Positions 43,092 to 55,717 of a stretch of 64,000 nt of DNA are shown here, one piece after another. A program made the position numbers and the translations under genes. Within the stretch, counting starts at the first letter, position 1. Each line of letters opens with the position of its first letter. Source of the stretch: Neoscytalidium dimidiatum (Eukaryota > Ascomycota > Dothideomycetes > Botryosphaeriales > Botryosphaeriaceae); the NCBI GenBank assembly GCA_037367355.1, contig CM074697.1:1426001-1490000 (forward strand). Reading direction: 5' to 3'. Below the pieces are notes generated by a model. The model was given only the letters and a program-made list of their open reading frames with translations, was not told the DNA's origin and ran no database searches.

Positions 43092-46000
43092 ATCTAAGTA
43101 CTAAAACCTTAATATAGTAGTTTAGCTACTATCTAACCTAGTAATATCTAGTAACCTTCTTAGACCTGTGAAGAACTCTTGTTATCTAGTACTAAAAAGA
43201 CTAGATTATCTTTACCTGAAAATCTTTACTTAGTATAGACTACCGCCGATAAAAGCTAAGACGTTCTAGACTCTCTAAGACTAACTACTAAGAACTATAC
43301 TAACGACTCGCGAACGCTCTACGACGATTAGTAAAGAAGATATATAGCTCCGCGTAGCTATTATTAGCCTCTCTAGCTAGCGTATCTTTAGTAAGAGCCT
43401 TTATTAGACGATATTAAAGGTCTACCTAACGCTAACCTTTCTTAACTTAAATTTAAAGACCCTCTACCTAAGTCCGCTATTAGAGTTTTTATCGACCTTA
43501 AAGTAGACCTAGCGTAGTCTCTCATCTATAAGCCGTAGTAGTATTTTAAGAATATAAAAATCTACGGCTTTAAGGACTTTAGTAACCGTTTCTCTAACGC
43601 CGCCGCCCGCGCTAGACTTCTTATCTACCTCTACGAGACTATAGCTAAACTTAATACTACTTTAAAGAATCTCGCTCGTATTCGCCTAAAGCGTAATAAC
43701 CTCTATAAAGAATAAGACGTCCTCTAGCGTATAGGCGTTAAATAAGAAGACTAGATTACCGACCTTATCTACTCTCTTAAAGAAAGAAACCGCGAAAATA
43801 TCTAACTACGCGAGCTTAACCGCTAGATCTTCTAGTGCCTCGATAAATACGCCGCCGCGCCACTAAGCAGAACCAGTCGACTCTTGAAAAACGTTACTAA
43901 AGGCTCTCGTAAGATACTTACTAGTAATATAGATAAGCTTACTACCGTCGTACTCGATTACTTCGTTTACTTCCGCGATAATATTAAAGATAAGCTTACT
44001 ATTAAGTTTAGATACTTCCGCGGCGATAGCTGCCTTATAGTCCGCTATATCTAGTAGCGCCTAAGTACGGAAATCGCTAGTATAATATGTTCTTTCTCTA
44101 TTAAAGAAGGTATAACCGCTAAAGAGTTTCTAAAAAGACTTAGAAAGACTTACGGTATAGATAACGTAGCTAGAAAGATATAGATTAACCTTACTAGAAT
44201 CTTATAAAGGTCCGACGAGGCTATTAACGTCTTTTACGCCCGTATCGCTACTCTTTAGAACCTAGCTAGCACTAACGAGGAAGAAAAAATAGAGACTCTT
44301 CGTTCCTCTATTAATCGTAATCTTAGGTTTAGTATTCTAGCTACCGAGTATGAATCTGTTAATAAAATACTTAACGCTCTACGTAGTATTAAGGCTCGCT
44401 TCGATAAAATCCGTATTAACTACCCTCGTAATAAAGATAAGCCCTAGACTACTTCTACTACGAATAATAATAATAGTAGCCGTATAACCTCTACTTCTTC
44501 TACTAATAGTAAACGTCGCTTAAATCTAAACTTAGCGCTTACTTCTACTATAACTAAGCCTCTAGAATAATTCGGTATCTAGTACGAACCTAAATCTAAC
44601 TCTAAGAGCCTCGCTAGAGATTTCTAAGCTAGACTCTAGCTTAGCTAGTAAGGCCGCTATTACCGCTACCGCGGCTTCGAATATCGTACTATCGACTTCT
44701 ACTACCTATTAAAGAATAAGCCCACTAAGTTTAGTAGTATCGATATTAAGTTTAAACCCTCTAACTCTTAGAACTCTAGCTATCTTAGCGATTTAAAAAA
44801 CTTCTAGTTCTAGAACTAAGTCGCTTTCTAGAATATACTATAGAAGAGACTACGAATAAGCGAAGCCTACCTACTATTTTAAGGTTAAAAGTATTAGTTT
44901 CTTCCTTTATAGTAGATAACCGCTCTCGTATAGAAAAAGAATCCTATATAATCTTTAAGGCAACTATAAATAGTATAAATATACGTATTCTTCTCGATAA
45001 TAGTAGCTAAGCTAACCTCGTTAATAAACTCTTTACTCGCGTAAATAAACTTAGTACTTTCCCTCTTATAAAAAGAATCTATATAATCTTTAGAGACGGG
45101 TCTTTCTTTTAATAGTTAACCTACGGCTACCTAGTATCTATTATAATAGACGGGTACTAAAAATAAGCCCTCTACTATATCGCGCGTATAGATACATACT
45201 CTATTATCTTAGATAACTTCTAGCTTCGGTACTATAATTCTAGTATTAGCTTCGCCGATAGAATAGTAACGTTTAACTTAGCGGAGTATTTTAAGAATAA
45301 ATACCTTGCCTACGATAAGCTATATATAATAAGAGCTATAGACTACCGCCTTTCTATCTAACCCTCCAGTAAGATATCGATATTTAATTTTATAGTGCCG
45401 CTACCTTTATCCGCCTTACTTATAAAAAAGACTACTAAGGCTTTATTCTAAATAAGGCTTTTACGAACCGCCTTTACTACTATCGTAGCCGTAGTAAAGA
45501 AAGTAGATTATTAGAAGTTTATAAAGGATAAAGGAAAACTTATAAAGAAGAACCGGCTCGCTAGGCTATCTTAAGCCTACTACTAGATAGAGAACCTCTA
45601 GAATATTAAGAAAGCCGATAAGCTCGTACTCTACTATCTAGAGGACTACGAGATTAATCTTAAATTCGAATTTAAATCTTTCTACGTTAAGAACTATAAG
45701 CCGATATCCTCTTAAGAAAGCGACGTATTATAGAAGTATATCTAAAAGTATCTAAGTAAAGACTAGATCTACTCTAGTACCTCTTACGTATCTACTCTAA
45801 TACTCGTTATTAGAAAATCCTCTAGAGGCCTTAGAGTATACGTTAACTATTAAGCCCTTAACGTAATTACCGAAAAGAACCGGTACTCGATCCCTAATAT
45901 TAACGAGACCCTTACCCGCCTAAATAAGGCTAAGATTTTTACTAAACTTAACGTCGTTACCGCCTTTAATAAGATCCGTATTAAGGAGGGCTATAAATAC

Positions 46001-48737
46001 CTTACCTCCTTTAATACCCGCTTTAGATAATACGAGTACTTAGTTATATTCTTCGAACTCTATAATATATCCGCTACGTTTTAAAGCTATATTAATAGCT
46101 TCGTATTAGACTATCTAGACTAATTCTATACGGCTTATCTTAATAACGTACTAGTCTATAGCGAGAATAAGGAGAAATATATAAAATACGTTAATAAAGT
46201 CCTCGCGAGACTAAAGAAAAGAGGCCTATAGCTTAATATCGATAAATATAAGTTTAACGTTAAAACTATTAAATACCTCGGCCTTATAGTTAGAGTCGAC
46301 GGTATCTAAATAGATCCTAAGAAAGTTAAAGTAATTCTAAACTAGAAGATACTCGCGTTAGTAAAAGACGTTTAGGCCTTTCTAGAATTTACTAACTTCT
46401 ATCGCTACTTTATCCGCTACTTCTTCCGACTATCTAGGCCGCTTATAGAACTTACTAAAGGCGAATACTTTATAACTAGAACTAGTAAAAGAAAAATAAA
46501 GTACGTACTATTTTTCTAGGGGGATAAGAAGTAGTCCGCCTTTAAAGAGCTAAAAAAAGCCTTTACTACTACTCCGATCTTAGCTTACTACGATCCTAAA
46601 AAGAAAACGTAGATAAAGACTAACGCCTTCGACTTCGTTATCGCCGGTATACTCTCCTAAATATACGAAGACGTTCTAAAGTCTATCGCCTTCTTTTCTA
46701 AGAAGATATCCCCCGCTAAGATAAACTATATAATCTACGATAAAGAACTTCTTATAATTATTCGTTTCTTCGAGATCTAGAAGTCTAAGCTTATAGGCGT
46801 TAAGCTAGAGAAGCTAATTAAGGTCCTTACTAACTATAAGAATCTCTAGTACTATATAACTACTAAATAGCTAACTAGTAGATAAGCGAGATAGACTAAG
46901 TTTCTCTTAGTATTTAACTTTACTATTACGTACCGCCCTAATAAGTAAGGCGAAAAGCCGGACTTTCTTATACGCCAATTATAGAACCTCCCCTAAGAAG
47001 TAGAGGATCTCTATAGATAATATAGGTTCTAATAAATACTTAAGAACTATAATATCGAAGAAGATATAAAGATCGCTTTAAATTCTATCTTTTTCGCGGA
47101 TAATAAGGTCTCTAAAGAAGTTAAAGAGGACTCTAAGTAAGATATAATCGAGAAGGCCCTAAAGTTAGGCTACGAGAGCGATAAATACCTCTAAGACCTT
47201 ATAGTCGTAGTAGATAAGAAACTCCGCCGTATATCTACGTATCTTTTAGAGCACGGCTATAAACTAAATATAGCTAATCTTAGGATCTTAGACTATCGCT
47301 TATACTATAAGAATCGCCTTATAGTCTTAGATAATAAAGAGACCCGCCTATAAGTTCTTAAGAGCTACTATAATAACTAACTATTAGGCTATCTAGGCTA
47401 TAAGGCTATATATTACTATCTTAAGGAATACTACTAGTAGCCTAATATACGTAATAATATAGCGATCTATTATAAGAACTACTTTTACTACCGCCGCTAT
47501 AAATCGTACTCGGAATAAAAATAAGAACTTCTATAACCTCTACCGATTCCCTAGTAGAAGTAGCTTAATATCTTAATAGACTTCGCCGAAAAGCTTACTC
47601 TATACTTCCGTAAAGAGTAGACGTTCTAATACTATCTAGTCGTAACTAACTACCTTACTAAACGAAGAATCTACGAGCTACTAATCTCTCTTACGTTAAA
47701 GAAAGTTATTAAAGCCCTCTAGCGCCGAGTATTTAGTATCTATAGTTTCCCTCTTAGTATTCTATTCGACCGAGAAAGCGCTATAAACTCCTAGCTATAT
47801 AGAAGAATTCTAGAAAGATACCGCGTTAAGATTAAAATATCTACTATATACTACCTAGAGATAGACGACTAAAGCGAGAGTAGCGTTAAAATCTTTAAGT
47901 AGTACCTCTATAAATTCGTTAACTACGTCTAAGATAACTAGGTTAACTTCTTACTAGACGCGGAGTTTATAGTAAATATCTATATTAGCGTATCTACCGG
48001 CGTCTCCCTCTTCTTTATAGATAACGGCTTTTATCCGCGTACTAGTCTAGAATCTAAGAATACGGAAAGCTCTTAATTAGCGGAAGTTACTAAAGTAGAC
48101 CGCCTCTTAGACCGCTATAACGCTATAAGAGAGTTTCTCTAGAAATAACTCTACTAGGTCTAAGAAGAATAAAAACGCTATACTAATAAGCTTCGATAAT
48201 CTTATCTAGTCTTTAAACTTGGCGATAAGGTCTTTATAGACGCTAAGTACTTTAACCTAAATAGAGAAATAAAGTCTTTTAGACCTAAGAGTATAGAACC
48301 CTATAAAATTATCCGAGTTATCGATAATAAAGCCTACGAAATCGCGCTTCTAGAATATATATAAAATAAGGGTCTCTTTAATATCTTCTATTCTTAGAAG
48401 CTTTATCTCGCCCTAGATAACCTTTACCTAGGCTAAATATAAGAACTAGACCCCGTAGTCCTAATCTAGAACGACGATAAAGATACGCTATATAAAGAAT
48501 AAAAAGTACTAGAGATAGTTAGCTACGGCGAATTAGCTAAAAACTATATTTATAGAGCTACCTATACGCTAGATTAAAATAACTAGAACGCCGCTCTATC
48601 TCTCTAGCCTTAGACTAACTTTAAGAACGCCCTAGATAAGGTTAGAGAATACTACGCCTAGTACTCTAAGATAGAACCCCCGCTAGATTTTTTTCTCCTA
48701 GAGCTCGGAGGACCTCGCTTAAAAAAGGGGAGAATAG

Positions 48738-48972
48738 TATTAGGCTCTTAAAGCTTAAATAGTAGATTAGACCGTCGAGTAAATATCTAGCGGCTCCGTA
48801 GATTAGATAGAAACTAGAATAATATTATTTCGTAGGCTTAGTTATAATAGCGCCGAGGTAGCTAAGTATATCTATCTATCTACCTCTCTATTATCTTCTC
48901 TTCTTTTTCTCTTTATACTTAGATTTCTTTTTAATAGTAATACTATCTTTTTAGTTTAAGCTATCTTATATA
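48738..48972 (+). repeat. 3' LTR of the RIP-mutated gypsy element
   Basis: Direct repeat of the 5' LTR, preceded by a purine-rich tract (AAAAAAGGGGAGAATAG) that fits a polypurine tract. Confidence 0.85.
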
Positions 48973-49608
48973 TACTTAGCCCGGATAAAGATTATCTAGG
49001 GCGAGATAAAGCTTCTAAGAATAGAAGATATTAAAGAGACCTTTATTTTATATATATTCTAGAAGCGCGATTTCGTAGGCTTTATTATCGATAACCTAGA
49101 TAATTTCGTAGAGCCCTATACTCTTAGGTCTAAGGGACTTCGTTTCTCTATTTAGGTTAAAGTATCTAGCGTCTATAAAGACCTTATCGCTAAGTTTAAA
49201 AACTAGATAAGATTATTAGAGCTTATTAGTATAGCGTTCTTATTCTTTCTAGACCTAGTAGAGTTATTTCTAGAGAAACTCCCTTATAGCGTTATAGTAG
49301 TCTAAGAGGCGGTCTACTCTAGTAACTTCCGCTAATTAAAGGCTTTCTATATTCTTAGATTCTAGACTAGTAGGCGGATAAAAGCCATTATCTACGAAGA
49401 AGAGGGAGACACTAGTAGATACGCTAATATAGATATTTACTATAAACTCCGCGTCTAGTAAGAAGTTAACCTAGTTATCTTAGGCGTAGTTAATAAATTT
49501 ATAGAGATACTATTTAAAGGTTTTAACGCTACTCTCGCTTTAGCCGTCTATCTCTAAGTAGTATATAGTAGATATTTTAATTTTAACGCGGTATCTTTCT
49601 AGAATTCT
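48973..49608 (-). mobile_element. inverted fragment of the same gypsy family
   Basis: This is the reverse complement of the 3' internal part (about 48440-47800) of the neighbouring element. For example TTATCTAGGGCGAGATAAAG mirrors CTTTATCTCGCCCTAGATAA. It is cut off at 49608 by the young chromovirus. Confidence 0.8.
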
Positions 49609-49993
49609 TGTTACGCCGGGACTCTTTCTGGGGGAGTCGAGGCGCGTCGTCAGGCAGCTTGGGCTTTCTAGGGGCCAATACAGTGGTAGGCAGGGGAGGT
49701 TCGTACAATAGTAGGGTAGGAATCAATTGACAAGTTGACCACGAGGGTCCTAACTACGATAAATGAGTGTGGTCTATATACATGGAGTGATCGGTACGAT
49801 CAGTAGTGATCTGTAATGTTAACCCACTGATCAGTACTGATCGGTGGTCCGAGCTTTGCTGAGCGAGTGTGCGGTGGTCTGGTGCATCAGTGTCGGTAGG
49901 TATTCTGCCGAGTTAGGCCCCGAGTTGGTCACGTGGGCGGTGAGTAGTCGTAGGGTTTCGTTATCCGCCTTTCTGGGCGACTGTGCCGTAACA
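49609..49993 (-). repeat. 3' LTR of the chromovirus
   Basis: 385 bp, TGTTACG...CGTAACA. It contains a cluster of GATC-centred near-palindromes (49788-49845). Confidence 0.93.
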
Positions 49994-50052
49994 CTATCCC
50001 CTCTAGGCAACCTTCGGCCCGAAGGTCGAGTATAAAGGTAGTTGAGCCCTCC

Positions 50053-51800
50053 TTAGTTCCTTGAGATTATTTCTCTGCCGTCATGTCCAGTTCCGCTCGT
50101 CGACGCGCGCTTCTCGCCCGTATCCTTCGTAACGGTACTGACGCTCCCAGACGTTGTTCCTTTTGTGTGGAGAGACCTCGTCTTCGTTGTCTTGTGTCGC
50201 CGGATTCCAAGAGGTGTTACGAGTGTGCAAGCGAGGCCACCTTTGTTCCTTTCCTTCTGACATGGCTTCCCTATTGAGTTTCGTCGTGTGATCAACAACG
50301 GGACCGGGTGGCTCAGATTGAGCAGACCCAGCGCGAGATCGAAAGGGATGAGGCCGAGATTCAGCGGTTGCAAGAGGAGGCTCAACGTTTGTTCGTCGTA
50401 CCGCCACTTCTCGGTCCAAGGTGATCCGCCTGTTGCGGACACTTTCCTTCCTGGATTCCCGGAGTCAGGAGTTGTTTGAGCGGGAGTTGGCGGCCATTGA
50501 GGCTGAGGAGGCGCAGGAGGCGCGGGCGGCTCAGGGGTCCTTGTTATCTGGTTCAGGCGGTGGTGACGTGGCGGGTTCCGACGGGCTGGTTCCTCGAGAG
50601 GCACCGGTGGACCAGTTTCAGGTGTCCTTGACGCCTCCTCCGGGGTTTGCGTCGTGGGAGGATGCTCTGGGTTTGGGCGGTCAGGGTTTCGTCGGTGGTA
50701 TTCATGGATGAGTTCCTCGCAGTTAAGGTAAGAGATTGGTTCCCATGAGGGTTCCCACGGGTTCCCGGCGGAATCCGCTCCTTCCCATTTGATGAGGTAC
50801 TTAAATTGACCGTCGATCCAGTCTCCATCCAAGATTTTCTACGTCCCATTCTTTGTCGGCGTCATCGGGGTGTATTTCAAGTTCTGGGTCAGGTTCGGCG
50901 TTGCTGTGTGCGGGTTCAAGTAAAGAGATGTGGAAAACTGGGTGTATACCCACTTGTTCTGGCAATCTGAGTTTAAAGGAAACAGGTGAAAGTTTTTTCT
51001 CAATTTGGTAGGGTCCGATTTTCTTGTGGTCCAATTTGTCGTTCGATCGTGTTGTTTTGATGTTTTTTCTGAGGAGCCAGACTTTATCCCCCTCCTTCAG
51101 GGGCGGCGACGCCTGGCGCCGTCTGTCATGGTACATGGCCATTCGGTATGCGGTGAATTTGATGTCTCGGGCCAGTTCCTGGTGTAGTTCACGTAGCTGG
51201 TCTGCTCTGAGCATAGCTTTTTGGGCGAGTACTTCGCAGATCTGGGTTCTCCGAAGGCAGTAGGTCGAATCCGTAGTTGGCGTAGAAGGGCGTGGTTTGT
51301 GTGGCCCGTTGATGTGCTGTTGTACGCGTATTGGGCTAATGGTAGGAGTTCGACCCAGTTGTTTTGCCTGTAATTCAGGTAGAATCTTAGGTACTGTTCT
51401 AGCGTTTGGTTGGTTCGTTCCGTTTGTCCATCGGTTTGCGGGTGTGCCGTTGTTGACATCTTGTGTTTAGTTCCTAACTTGTGGACCAAGGTTTGCCAGA
51501 ACTTAGCTCTGAATCGTGGGTCTCGGTCCGTGATTAGTTCCTTGGGCATCCCGTGGTGGGCGAAGACATATCTGAGGAAGAGGTAGGCGCAGCCTTCTGC
51601 CCGATTTTTTGTTACAAGGGATGAAGTATGCCCATTTTGTCAGGCGGTCGACAATGACCAGGATGGCGTTGTGTCGTGCTTTAGTCACAGGGTCTACTGA
51701 ATTTGGCAGGTCGGTGATAAAATCCATTGTGACCGATTCCCAGGGTTTGGTTGGTGTTGTGATGAGCTGTAGTTGTCCGTATGGTGCATGTCGTGCCACC
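50053..51800 (-). pseudogene. chromovirus pol, integrase and chromodomain part (frameshifted)
   Basis: The minus strand from 51799 reads WESVTMDFITDLPNSVD and LVIVDRLTKWAYFIP, then (51549) MPKELITDRDPRFRAKFWQT and TAHPQTDGQTERTNQTLEQY, then (51214) GPYQIEKKLSPVSFKLRLPE and HPVFHISLLEPAH. After a frameshift near 50835 the chromodomain (WIDGQFKYLIKWEGADSAGN) follows with a proline-rich tail. At least three frame changes separate these blocks, so no single intact polyprotein is encoded. Confidence 0.85.
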
Positions 51801-52263
51801 TTGTTTTTTGCGCATTCGTCACATTCCTGGATGACTTTTCTACTACTTTCCTCATTCGAAAGTAGAAGTGTCTTGCAAGCCGTTCCAAGGTTCTTGTCAT
51901 TCCTGGGTGTCCGTGAACTGCGGACTCGTGGTATTCCTTTGTCAGCCGTTTGCGCAGAGGTGTGGGTACGTAGATTTTTCCGCGGAATAGTATGTTGCCT
52001 CTATGGTCTTGGACTAGGTCGGGGTCGTCATGTTCGGGTGCCTATTCGTTGAAGCAGTTCTGGGATAGCGGATCATTGTTATATTTTCCTTGATGATTTG
52101 TTCCCAAGTGGCGGTGTCATCTTCTTCCTCGTTTACTGCCTCTTCCGTGGTTTCTTCAAGTGTTGGTATGGGTTCCTCGTCCTGCGGTTCCTCTTCGTCC
52201 TCCGGCTCCTGCTCTGGTGTTGGGTTTCGTGGAGGTTCGTCGTCGTCGATGGGGCCCCTAGCC

Positions 52264-54330
52264 TTATGATGGGTGCCAGTATTCGTTCTTCCCAGGGTGC
52301 GTCTTCTTCAATGATTCGGGGCGGTTGGGGCCTAACGTGCCGTCGTCATTTTGTCGTAGTACTGCTGGTGATAGTTCTGGCTTTCCTTCCACGTGGTCGG
52401 CTCTGCGGTTAAGTGCGTCGGCCTTGCCGTTTTCAATTTCCTTGCGGTAGTGGATCTTGAAGTAGAAGGGGCGAGTTGTTCTGCCCATCGTACTTGTCTT
52501 CTGTTTAACACCTTGGTGGTTGTGAAGTATCCCAGGTTCTTGTGATCCGAGTATACCGTGATTTCGTAGTTAGCTCCCTCAAGGTAGTGTCGCCATTCCT
52601 GAACGCTGTGACGATCGCAAGCAGTTCTGTCGTGTATCTCGTAATTGAGCTCGGCGGGTGACATTTTGCGAGAGTAATACGCGATAGGGTGTAATCTTCG
52701 TCGTCTGGCTGGCTGAGGGTAGCGCCAATGGCATAGTCGGATGCGTCAGTTTCGAGGTAGAGTGGCTTGTCAGGATCGAACATGAGGAGTACCGGCGCTT
52801 CTACGAAGGCCCTTTGAGTTGATCAAACGCCTCTTGTTGGGTGCTTCCCAGGTGAAAGGGTATTTTTCGTGAGTCGGATTAGGGTTCGGCTACATGCGAG
52901 TATCGTTTGATGAATCGTCGGTAGAAGTTGGCAAACCCAAAAGGCTTGTACTTTTTGACGTTCCTTGGTTCTGGCCACTTCAGGATGTCTTCCACCTTTT
53001 TTGGGTCCATGACTATTTTTCCTGGTTCGATGATAAAGCCTAGGAATTCTACCCTTTGGGCATGGAAGGTACATTTTTCTGGTTTGACGGAGAGGTTGTA
53101 TTCGAGTAGTTTCTGGAGGACTTTGGATACATGTTCCTTGTGTTCTTCAAGGGTTTCTGAGTAGATCAGGATGTCGTCGAGGTAGGCTGTGCAGAATCGG
53201 TCCAGATATTCTCGTAGGACGTGGTTGACAAGGGCTTGAATGTGGCAGGGGCGTTGGTAAGTCCGAAAGGCATTACCAAGTACTCGTACAAACCGTATCG
53301 AGTTCTGAATGCGGTTTTCCATTCATGTCCTTCCTTGATTCGGATAAGGTGGTACCCATCCCGCAGGTCTAACTTGGTGAAGAATCGTGCCCCGGAGAGG
53401 CGATCCCTTAGTTCATCGATGGGTAGAGGGTAGCGGTCTTTGATGGTAATGTCGTTCAGGGATCGGTAATCCACACAGAGGCGTAACTTGCCTCCGGGCT
53501 TTGGTACGAAGAGGACGGGGAATCCTGCTGAGGATTGAGAGGGTCGGATGTATCCCTTCTTCAGTAGTAAGTCCAAGTGTTCCTCATTGCTTGTAACTCC
53601 TTTTCCGACATTGATATAGGGGTCCAAATCGGGGTTCAGTGCCTGGTTTCAAGTTGATCTCGTGGTCCCATGGTCTGTGTTCCGGTAGTGCGTCTTCGAT
53701 CTTTTCTCTGAAAATTTCCTTGAACCGGTGGTATTCCTTAGGAACGCCATCAAGGTACTGTTCGTGTATCCTGGTGGGGTCTCCTCCACGGGTGTCGGGT
53801 AGTCTGGTTTTTCTCGTCTGGTGGCACTAATCTGTCGGGTTCTTTCTTTGTTTGTAGTGGTGGGGCGATACCACATCATTCCAATTGCTTGCCCCTTCTT
53901 TCGGGTCCTTTCCAGCGCAGCTTTCGAAATTAGGCTTACGTGGGTAATCGGTTCGGCTATGGTGCGTGGTTTCCATTCTGGTTCTTGGTTTCGTTCTCTG
54001 GACTTGAGGGTAATTCCTCCATTGTCCCAATCGTATTGTATTTTCCATTTCTTCTGCCAAGGGATGCCGAGAATGACATCATACTTGGGGATCTTGGTAA
54101 CGTCTAGACAGATACGTTCCCTGTGGTTTTTGTATTCGAGGGTCAGTTTCGGGGTTTCGATGATTACCTTTCCATCTCCAAAGGAGCTGGGGGATCCATC
54201 AACAGTTCTCAGCTGATATGGTTGGTCCTTTCTCTGGTTTTAGGTTGGCTTTTTCTGCAAATCGGTTTGAGACGTAGTTCCCTTGTGATGCGGAGTCGAT
54301 GAGGGTGAGCGCTCGGCGTCCATTGATTTT
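52264..54330 (-). pseudogene. chromovirus pol, protease-RT-RNase H part (frameshifted)
   Basis: The minus strand from about 54320 shows a protease-like segment (RRALTLIDSASQGNYVSNRF), then from 53627 the reverse transcriptase ([52 protein letters not shown]), the catalytic YLDD in [35 protein letters not shown], and RNase H ([20 protein letters not shown]). The order is that of Ty3/gypsy pol. Frameshifts near 53200, 52870, 52600 and 52450 interrupt it. Confidence 0.87.
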
Positions 54331-54558
54331 TGTCACGACAACCCAGTGGTTCCCGTATTCTGCGGAGTCTCCTTTGCTTTCTGGTGGGTGTCCTGTGGTT
54401 TTTCCGGTCGATGCTGCTATGGTCCTGTGGGGGGGCCTCGCCTGCTGTAGCCCCAGTTCAGTAGGCGTTTCTAGTTTTTTGGGTGGTACCCGCTGATGTT
54501 CTTAGCTTCCTGGTGAATGGGGCAGGCTTCGATGCTGCAAGTGGACCAGTGGATGGTG

Positions 54559-55662
54559 TCATGGTTGGGGTCTCCGGTCGTCCTTCAGTAGCCGAGGTGG
54601 TTTTCTTGTCGTTGGTTCGCTGGTTGCTGGTTCGTTTGTCTGGGCAGTTTCTGCTGATATGTCCGTGCTTTCCACAGTGGAAGCAAAGACCCTTTCACGC
54701 CGTCGCTGTTCTTCCTCCGGCGCCAGCCGAGGGTTTCGTCGTTGGTTGGCATCTAAGTCCATGGTTCCCGGGGTAGGTTGTTTCGAGGTTGCGCGGTGTT
54801 GGCCGAGTATCGGGTTTGGCCTGTCTCTTGTCTGAAATTGAACAGTTGTTGGTCGACTCGGATGGCCGTGTCGATGGTCTCGCTAAGGTCCTTGGGTAAT
54901 CCGGTGCGGGCGAATTCGGCCTTCACATTGTGCTTTAGGCCCTTGTAGAAGATGTATTTGAGGGATTGGTCGTTCCAATTGAGGTAGGAGGCGAGCATGC
55001 GGAATTCCGTGACATATTCCGAGACTGATCGGGTTTGTCGGAGGTCCTGAATTGAAGGGCGGCCTCCTGCTCCTCGTTCTTGCTACCAAAGGCTTGTCTG
55101 ATTGCGTCGGCGAAGCGATTGTAGTTGGCGAACAGGCTACTGGTTTCCGTACGGGATGGCCGAGCGGAAATCCTTTCGATAGGGTTCGAACCACCGTGCT
55201 GCGTTACCTCGGAGGTAGGTTCCTGCAAAGCGGACCCTTCCTCATCGTCCTTGAATGATGCTTTGTAGAATTCGAAGTAATTCTCTAGTTGGGCCAGGAA
55301 GTCGTTGAGCTTACGCCGATCCCCATCGTAGGTGTCGGGGTCTTGATCTTTAGTTTGGTGTTGTGGGGTCGATTCTGATGTCGCGGGGTGGCTGGGGTGG
55401 AGGGCCGCATAGTACGGTTGACAGTAAAGGCTTGTCCTCGAATGAAGTACTCCAGAAGGACTTGGCCGCAGTCCTCACTGGCGTTCTCTGGTACTCTGGG
55501 TCCGTTGATTGCTCGACTCAAGGAGGCTATGCCCGAGGAATATGCTTCCGAAATGAGCAGCCTCATGTTAAGAGCTGGGTTTCCAGGGATCAAGGGACGG
55601 ATTGACTGAAGCTGTTCCTCCTCCGTCGGAAGGTTGTTCCTGATTTCGGTCCAGGATGTCAT
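54559..55662 (-). pseudogene. chromovirus gag (frameshifted)
   Basis: It starts MTSWTEIRNNLPTEEEQLQS at 55662. A capsid-like region follows (YNRFADAIRQAFGSKNEEQE; YIFYKGLKHNVKAEFARTGL), then a CX2CX4HX4C zinc knuckle near 54690. Two frame changes (near 55290 and 55000) split it. Confidence 0.82.
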
Positions 55663-55717
55663 GGTTAGTAGTTTTCAGGGTGGGGTTACCTCCGGTGCCT
55701 AAGAAAGGTGGTCAAAG

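Larger units (their letters stand above)
42857..48972 (+). mobile_element. full-length RIP-mutated Ty3/gypsy LTR retrotransposon
   Basis: Two ~235-bp LTRs (42857-43091 and 48738-48972) flank a 5.6-kb internal region. Ignoring RIP stops, pol can be read on the plus strand: a reverse transcriptase tail near 46140-46430 (VYSENKEKYIKYVNKVLARL, LGLIV, then FLEFTNFYRYF-like), RNase H, and integrase in 47-48.4 kb. LTR ends read TATTAGG...TATATA, consistent with RIP of TG...CA ends. No clear target-site duplication was found. Confidence 0.82.
37866..49608. other. RIP-mutated AT-rich retroelement island (left arm)
   Basis: Across nearly 12 kb the dinucleotides CA and TG are almost missing, while TA is in great excess and CG remains common. 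Almost no ATG occurs, and coding frames are riddled with TAA/TAG. This is the signature of repeat-induced point mutation on CpA. The elements inside are listed separately. Confidence 0.9.
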
